Shown one piece after another: positions 6,891 through 10,190 of a DNA stretch of 10,190 nucleotides. How positions within the stretch are numbered: position 1 is the stretch's first letter; each line of letters starts with the position of its first letter. A model generated the notes under the pieces. The model saw only the letters and a program-made list of their open reading frames with translations. It searched no databases and had not been told where the DNA came from. Source of the stretch: Rhodoluna sp. (GTDB lineage Bacteria; Actinomycetota; Actinomycetes; Actinomycetales; Microbacteriaceae). The DNA lies in contig JALQVK010000050.1 in assembly GCA_023260375.1 (NCBI GenBank), positions 1-10,190 of the forward strand. The letters run 5' to 3'. The translations under genes and the position numbers were made by a program.

Positions 6891-7642
6891 TCCAACTAAC
6901 CAGCCCAAGCGGAGAACTCACTGCGGTCATCAATCCGATTGGGGCAGCGCTGTCCGAGCTTTGGTTTGGTGAAGTTCAGGTCGCTGGATCGCCGGATCAG
7001 TACTCGGGAGTCCCACTTTTTCCCTGGCCAAATCGCATCTTTGATGGAACTTGGAAACACGACGGTGAAGTCCTACATTTTCCGATCAACGATTCAACTG
7101 GGCATGCGGCTTTGCACGGGCTAGTTTTTGACAAGACTTTTGAATTCTCCAAAGATGGCGAAGGAAATTGCAGTGGTTTTTATGAATTCCAGCCAACCGA
7201 GGGCTACCCGTTTCAAGCAGTGTTGCAAGTTGATTTTCAACTAACTGACTCGCAGTTGAACATTGTCTACAGAGTTACCAACCAGTCAGCCGACCCGATG
7301 CCTTTTGCTATAGGTTTTCACCCCTACTTCAAGGCGAGTAAGTCTTCGGTATTGCTTACGGATGCTGGTGCGTTTGAATTATCCGATGTGCACGTTGACG
7401 ACACCCTCGGCCCAAATCTGCACGAGGCCACACTCACCACCGATTCCTACACCTTGAAATTGACTGCCCCAAACACCGAGTACCTGCACATTTTCACCAA
7501 CCGTTACTCCAATCCAGACTTCATCTGGTTTGCCATCGAGCCACAAACTTCGCCGGTGGATTCCCTAAACACGGGCCTCGGCGTGATTAAGTTGGCTCCT
7601 GGTAGCAGCAGTAGTTTCAACTTTGTTCTAAAAGTTGATTGA
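6887..7642 (+). CDS. Aldose 1-epimerase (galactose mutarotase), YihR/GalM-like
   Basis: The family interconverts alpha- and beta-anomers of aldoses. After retaining beta-galactosidase action it would turn beta-galactose into the alpha form that galactokinase uses. The 251-residue beta-supersandwich carries PWPNRI (47-52, substrate-binding Asn49-Arg50), HAALHGLV with His77, GFHPYFKAS with the catalytic His145, and FAIEPQTSP with Glu218 as the general base. The length and the PWPNR...HGLV arrangement are closer to the short YihR-type branch than to about 340-residue GalM, so the exact hexose is not certain, though context points to galactose or glucose. There is no ribosome binding site; ATG 6887 overlaps the GH27 stop as ATGA. 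It ends the plus-strand run, and its last 15 bases overlap the converging glycerol kinase gene. Confidence 0.9.
   Translation: MIQLTSPSGELTAVINPIGAALSELWFGEVQVAGSPDQYSGVPLFPWPNRIFDGTWKHDGEVLHFPINDSTGHAALHGLVFDKTFEFSKDGEGNCSGFYEFQPTEGYPFQAVLQVDFQLTDSQLNIVYRVTNQSADPMPFAIGFHPYFKASKSSVLLTDAGAFELSDVHVDDTLGPNLHEATLTTDSYTLKLTAPNTEYLHIFTNRYSNPDFIWFAIEPQTSPVDSLNTGLGVIKLAPGSSSSFNFVLKVD
7628..7642. other. Convergent 15-base overlap of epimerase and glycerol kinase tails
   Basis: The epimerase TGA lies at 7640-7642 and the glycerol kinase TAG is the complement of 7628-7630, so the last codons of both genes share DNA. I see no strong GC-rich hairpin with a T-run here; transcription from each side must end inside the opposing gene or be stopped otherwise. 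Confidence 0.85.
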
Positions 7643-9079
7643 AGCCTTGATGGCCTTACGCCAATTATCTAGAGGTAGAACAGCCTTAGGTTCGAATTCT
7701 TGATTCAGCTTCCAAATGCCACGAAGACTTTCAAAATTGGGGAAGATTCCGAAACCTAAACCAGCCAGGTAGGCGGCACCGAGACCGGTGGTTTCAATGA
7801 CTGTGCCTCGGGCAACCCTTTGAGTCAGTGCGTTGGCCTGAAGCTGCATGAGCAGGTTGTTTTGGCACATTCCGCCGTCGACCCGCAAAATGTTTATCGA
7901 TTTGCCCAGGTCTTGTTCCATGGCTCGAACTAGGTCGGTCACTTGGAAGGCAACCGCTTCTAAAGTGGCTCTGGCGATGTGGGCGTCGGTGGTTCCTCTG
8001 GTAATTCCAAACAGGCTGCCTCGAACATCCGGGTTCCAATGAGGAGCACCAAGACCAGTCAGCGCCGGAACAAAAACCACACCGTTGGTGTCGGCAACCC
8101 GGTTTGCGAGTTCCTCAACATCTTTAGCCTCTTTGATGATCTTTAGCCCATCTCGAAGCCACTGCACTGCTGAGCCGGCTACGAAAACCGAACCTTCAAG
8201 GGCGTAGGTGATTTCCCCGGACGGTGCCTGCCACGCGATTGTGGTTATCAACCCGCTCTTGCTGGCAACCTTCTTGAGACCGGTGTTAGTGAGCAGAAAA
8301 GCGCCGGTTCCATAGGTGCATTTGGAGTCACCTTCTTCGAAAGCGGCTTGCCCAAATAGAGCTGCCTGCTGGTCTCCAGCAATTCCAGTGATCGGGGCAT
8401 CAATTCCCAAATACTCGTGCGGATCGGTTTCGGCCAACAACCCATAATTGGGGACTATGGTCGGAAGGGAAGCGAGCGGCACTCTGAATAGCTCGAGTAG
8501 GTCATCATCCCAGGTCGCTGTGGAAATGTTGCACAGCTGGGTTCGTGAAGCGTTACTGGCGTCGGTAATGTGGCTCTTTCCGCCGGTAAGTCGAGCAATC
8601 AGATAGCTGTCAACCGTGCCAATGACCGTGTTCCCATTCACCACGGAATCCCAAATTTCCGGTTCGTTCCGTTGAATCCAAACCAGTTTGGTCGAAGTGA
8701 AATACGGGTCCAAGCTGGTTCCGGTTTTGGTGCGAATTAGTTCCGCGTGACTTTGCAATTCAGCGACGATGTCGCTGGTTCGACGGTCTTGCCAAACAAT
8801 TGCGCGACGCGGTGCTTTCAGGCTTTTTCGGTCCCAGAGGACCAGGGTTTCACGTTGGTTGGTGATTCCGATGGTCTGTATGTTTTGGCTGTTGGTGAGC
8901 GCTTGGCGACTGGCTCTGAGGGTTGCCTGCCAAATTTGCTCAGGGTCGTGCTCAACCCAACCCGGCTTTGGAAAGTGTTGTTCGAATTCGCTGTACCCGC
9001 GGGAAGTTATTTCCCCTTCCGCACTGACCACCAACACGGTTACACCCGTGGTTCCGGCATCGATCGCGAGAATACTCAT
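7628..9079 (-). CDS. glpK: Glycerol kinase
   Basis: The enzyme phosphorylates glycerol to glycerol-3-phosphate with ATP in the cytoplasm. The 483-residue FGGY-family protein has all the glycerol-binding residues known from E. coli GlpK: Arg76-Glu77 in TNQRET, Tyr126 in DPYFTSTK and the catalytic base Asp236 in AGDQQAALFG. PGWVEHDP (39-46), AIVWQDRRT (93-101), GLGAPHW (342-348) and VDGGMCQNNLLMQ (400-412) are further family marks. The N-terminal phosphate loop reads DAGTTGVT (7-14) where GlpK usually has DQGTTSSR, a modest variation. I chose ATG 9079 because it gives the standard MSILAIDAGTT start and forms a TGATG overlap with the permease stop; an in-frame ATG at 9130 would add 17 residues lying inside the permease gene. 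It shares a transcript with the permease. It converges on the galactosidase operon rather than belonging to it. Confidence 0.95.
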   Translation of the reverse strand: MSILAIDAGTTGVTVLVVSAEGEITSRGYSEFEQHFPKPGWVEHDPEQIWQATLRASRQALTNSQNIQTIGITNQRETLVLWDRKSLKAPRRAIVWQDRRTSDIVAELQSHAELIRTKTGTSLDPYFTSTKLVWIQRNEPEIWDSVVNGNTVIGTVDSYLIARLTGGKSHITDASNASRTQLCNISTATWDDDLLELFRVPLASLPTIVPNYGLLAETDPHEYLGIDAPITGIAGDQQAALFGQAAFEEGDSKCTYGTGAFLLTNTGLKKVASKSGLITTIAWQAPSGEITYALEGSVFVAGSAVQWLRDGLKIIKEAKDVEELANRVADTNGVVFVPALTGLGAPHWNPDVRGSLFGITRGTTDAHIARATLEAVAFQVTDLVRAMEQDLGKSINILRVDGGMCQNNLLMQLQANALTQRVARGTVIETTGLGAAYLAGLGFGIFPNFESLRGIWKLNQEFEPKAVLPLDNWRKAIKASINF

Positions 9080-9966
9080 CAGTGGGTCATGGGTTCCAGA
9101 GGAACCAGCTCTTTCTGTTTGCTTGGCCATTCAACGATAAACATTGCGGCAAGCATAACGCCACCACCGAGAAGACTTAGGAAGGTTGGCTTTTCTTGAC
9201 CAACCGCGTAGGCGATGGCGGCTGCCCAGATCACTTCGGTAGTCAGGATGATTGCCACCCGCGACGGGTCCAAGAATCCTTGGGCCCAGGTTTGCACGAA
9301 GAAGGCGAGCGCGGTGGCCAATACCGCACAGAAGATGATGGCAAACCATACTTCGCCGTCTGGTGGGCTTTGGACGCCTCCCTCCCAAACGAAGGCACCA
9401 ATCCAACTCAAAATGCCGCACATGGTCAGCTGCACGATTGTTAGTGCGTAACTGTCGTGGTCGGAACTCCAAACGCCGAGTCCAACAATGTGCAGGGCGA
9501 AAAGGAAAGCGCACAGGATTAGTGCGATTTCTCCCCAGCCGAATTCAATTGCACCCGATGAAAGTATGGCCAAACCGATTGTTGCCAAGATGACCCCAAC
9601 CAGTGCCTTGCGACTCACTTTGTTGCGAAGCAGGATCCAGGCTAAGAGTGGGGTCAGTGCAACATAGAGACCGGTAAAGAAACCGGTGATGGCTGCAGTC
9701 GAGAAATGCAAACCGATTGTCTGAGCAACATAACCCCCACCGAGTGCTAGGCCGAGCAGACCTCCCTGAGTTAGCAGAGTTTTATTGAACTTCTTCAAAA
9801 CACTTGGACGAACCAGAATCATCACAATTACCGCGATGGTGAAGCGAAACGCTAAAAAGTTGAAGATTGGTTGGCGTTCGATGGCTGGTTCCATCAGCAC
9901 AAATGCCGCACCCCAAGTGACGGCAACGCTAATAAGAGCTAGTGCCGCAATTCGTGAACGATTCAT
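9079..9966 (-). CDS. EamA/DMT-family permease, ten membrane segments
   Basis: This 295-residue protein has the two-fold repeated five-helix design of the drug/metabolite transporter superfamily. The first EamA half runs from about 7 to 138 (helix 1 with AVTWGAAFVLMEPAI at 15-29, then GGYVAQTIGLHFSTAAITGF at 77-96, and ALTPLLAWILLRNKVS). The second runs from about 146 to 278 (LALILCAF-like helix, then FFVQTWAQGFLDPSRVAIIL at 222-241 and TEVIWAAAIAYAVGQE). The C-terminal tail is short and hydrophilic. Members export amino acids, nucleotides or other metabolites, and the substrate cannot be read from sequence. ATG 9966 overlaps the upstream MutT1-like stop as ATGA, with a weak purine-rich GAAAGAAG (complement of 9969-9976) close before it. 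It precedes glycerol kinase on the same transcript. A role in glycerol or sugar movement is only guilt by association. Confidence 0.9.
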   Translation of the reverse strand: MNRSRIAALALISVAVTWGAAFVLMEPAIERQPIFNFLAFRFTIAVIVMILVRPSVLKKFNKTLLTQGGLLGLALGGGYVAQTIGLHFSTAAITGFFTGLYVALTPLLAWILLRNKVSRKALVGVILATIGLAILSSGAIEFGWGEIALILCAFLFALHIVGLGVWSSDHDSYALTIVQLTMCGILSWIGAFVWEGGVQSPPDGEVWFAIIFCAVLATALAFFVQTWAQGFLDPSRVAIILTTEVIWAAAIAYAVGQEKPTFLSLLGGGVMLAAMFIVEWPSKQKELVPLEPMTH

Positions 9967-10190
9967 TTCTTCTTTCGAACCAGTGGGGAGTGATGTTCAA
10001 CTTCAACGATTTGGTGGTTTTTGTCGAGATGGATAACCGAGAAACTGCCTGGCTTTAGGCCGGCTGCAAGGTGCAGTTTGATTTTCATCGGCTTACTGGC
10101 TTTAGTCTCTAGAGACTCAATCATGGTTGGTAGAACTGGTCGATGGGTGCAAACTACCGCTGGTTTACCCAGTTCGATAATGTTTTGCAG
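9963..10190 (-). CDS. mutT1: MutT1-like NUDIX/histidine-phosphatase protein, C-terminal 75 residues
   Basis: The minus strand is open from the window edge to a TGA whose complement is 9963-9965. The fragment reads VVCTHRPVLPTM at residues 12-23, containing the second conserved histidine (His16) of the histidine phosphatase fold, then LAAGLKPGSFSVIHLD (41-56) and VEVEHHSPLVRKK to the end. This matches the C-terminus of mycobacterial MutT1-type proteins, in which an N-terminal NUDIX domain (8-oxo-dGTP and diadenosine polyphosphate hydrolysis) is fused to a histidine phosphatase domain. The NUDIX part would lie beyond base 10190 and is not seen, so a stand-alone SixA-like phosphatase remains possible. 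The stop overlaps the permease ATG. Confidence 0.75.
   Translation of the reverse strand: MQNIIELGKPAVVCTHRPVLPTMIESLETKASKPMKIKLHLAAGLKPGSFSVIHLDKNHQIVEVEHHSPLVRKKK

Larger units (their letters stand above)
172..7642 (+). other. Galactoside-utilisation operon (six genes, 5' end lost)
   Basis: All six plus-strand genes are linked by abutment or overlap: TAA-ATG at 1540-1545, 8 bases at 3440-3447, and ATGA at 4834-4837, 5781-5784 and 6887-6890. There is no room for internal intergenic promoters or terminators, so one transcript and coupled translation are expected. The promoter, any LacI/ROK/GntR-type regulator and any ABC or MFS sugar importer are not in the window. Confidence 0.8.

Noticed and set aside
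7641..7660. Possible stem (AAGCC ... GGCCTT) just after the epimerase stop
   Set aside because: The arms mismatch, the stem is only about five pairs, and no T-run follows; it lies in glycerol kinase coding sequence.
9080..9130. Upstream start for glycerol kinase at 9130
   Set aside because: It would add 17 residues (MAKQTERAGSSGTHDPL) inside the permease gene. The family N-terminus begins at MSILAIDAGTT, at ATG 9079.
8747..9199. 150-codon plus-strand ORF opposite glycerol kinase and the permease
   Set aside because: It spans two well-supported minus-strand genes and their junction; the translation is not protein-like and there is no ribosome binding site.
9131..9514. 127-codon minus-strand ORF within the permease region
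   Set aside because: It is Arg/Pro/Trp-rich shadow translation of the permease gene in another frame, without a recognisable domain.

Overview
The window looks like an accessory sugar-catabolism locus from a small-genome actinobacterium. The proteins resemble high-GC Gram-positive families, especially Microbacteriaceae-type GH36, GH32-like and MutT1-like proteins. The base composition is only moderately GC-rich, and from base 172 to the end there is essentially no intergenic DNA: genes abut or overlap by 1 to 15 bases. That combination fits the streamlined freshwater Microbacteriaceae (the Luna / Rhodoluna / Aquiluna type). This assignment is inference, since the window holds no rRNA or other marker.

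Bases 1 to about 170 do not belong with the rest. They are about 34% GC (57 of 170 counted). They carry the end of a tiny plus-strand membrane protein and, converging on it, the C-terminus of a minus-strand ORF whose stop codon overlaps the first. This looks phage-like or mobile-element-like. Somewhere around 155-172 the sequence switches abruptly into the middle of a GH36 alpha-galactosidase gene, which has lost its first roughly 280 codons. This is either a real insertion or deletion boundary or a chimeric assembly join.

Bases 172-7642 form one plus-strand operon-like run: GH36 alpha-galactosidase (5'-truncated), GH42 beta-galactosidase, a multi-pass Gpi18-like GT-C glycosyltransferase, a single-domain GH32-like beta-propeller enzyme, GH27 alpha-galactosidase and a YihR/GalM-like aldose 1-epimerase. 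Successive junctions are a direct TAA-ATG abutment, an 8-base overlap, and then three ATGA overlaps. None of the soluble enzymes shows a signal peptide, so they should act in the cytoplasm on imported small galactosides. The two alpha-galactosidases, the beta-galactosidase and the mutarotase would release alpha- and beta-linked galactose and convert the beta-anomer to the alpha-anomer used by galactokinase. No transporter, regulator, galactokinase or operon promoter is visible; these would lie upstream of the broken left end or elsewhere.

Bases 7628-10190 form a minus-strand run: the C-terminus of a MutT1-like NUDIX/histidine-phosphatase protein, then an EamA/DMT-family permease (ATGA overlap), then glycerol kinase (TGATG overlap). 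The glycerol kinase tail overlaps the epimerase tail by 15 bases in convergent orientation, leaving no room for an ordinary intergenic terminator. A glycerol kinase beside alpha- and beta-galactosidases raises the possibility that galactosyl-glycerols (algal or cyanobacterial galactolipid headgroups, isofloridoside) are the natural substrates. Raffinose-family sugars are the obvious competing explanation.
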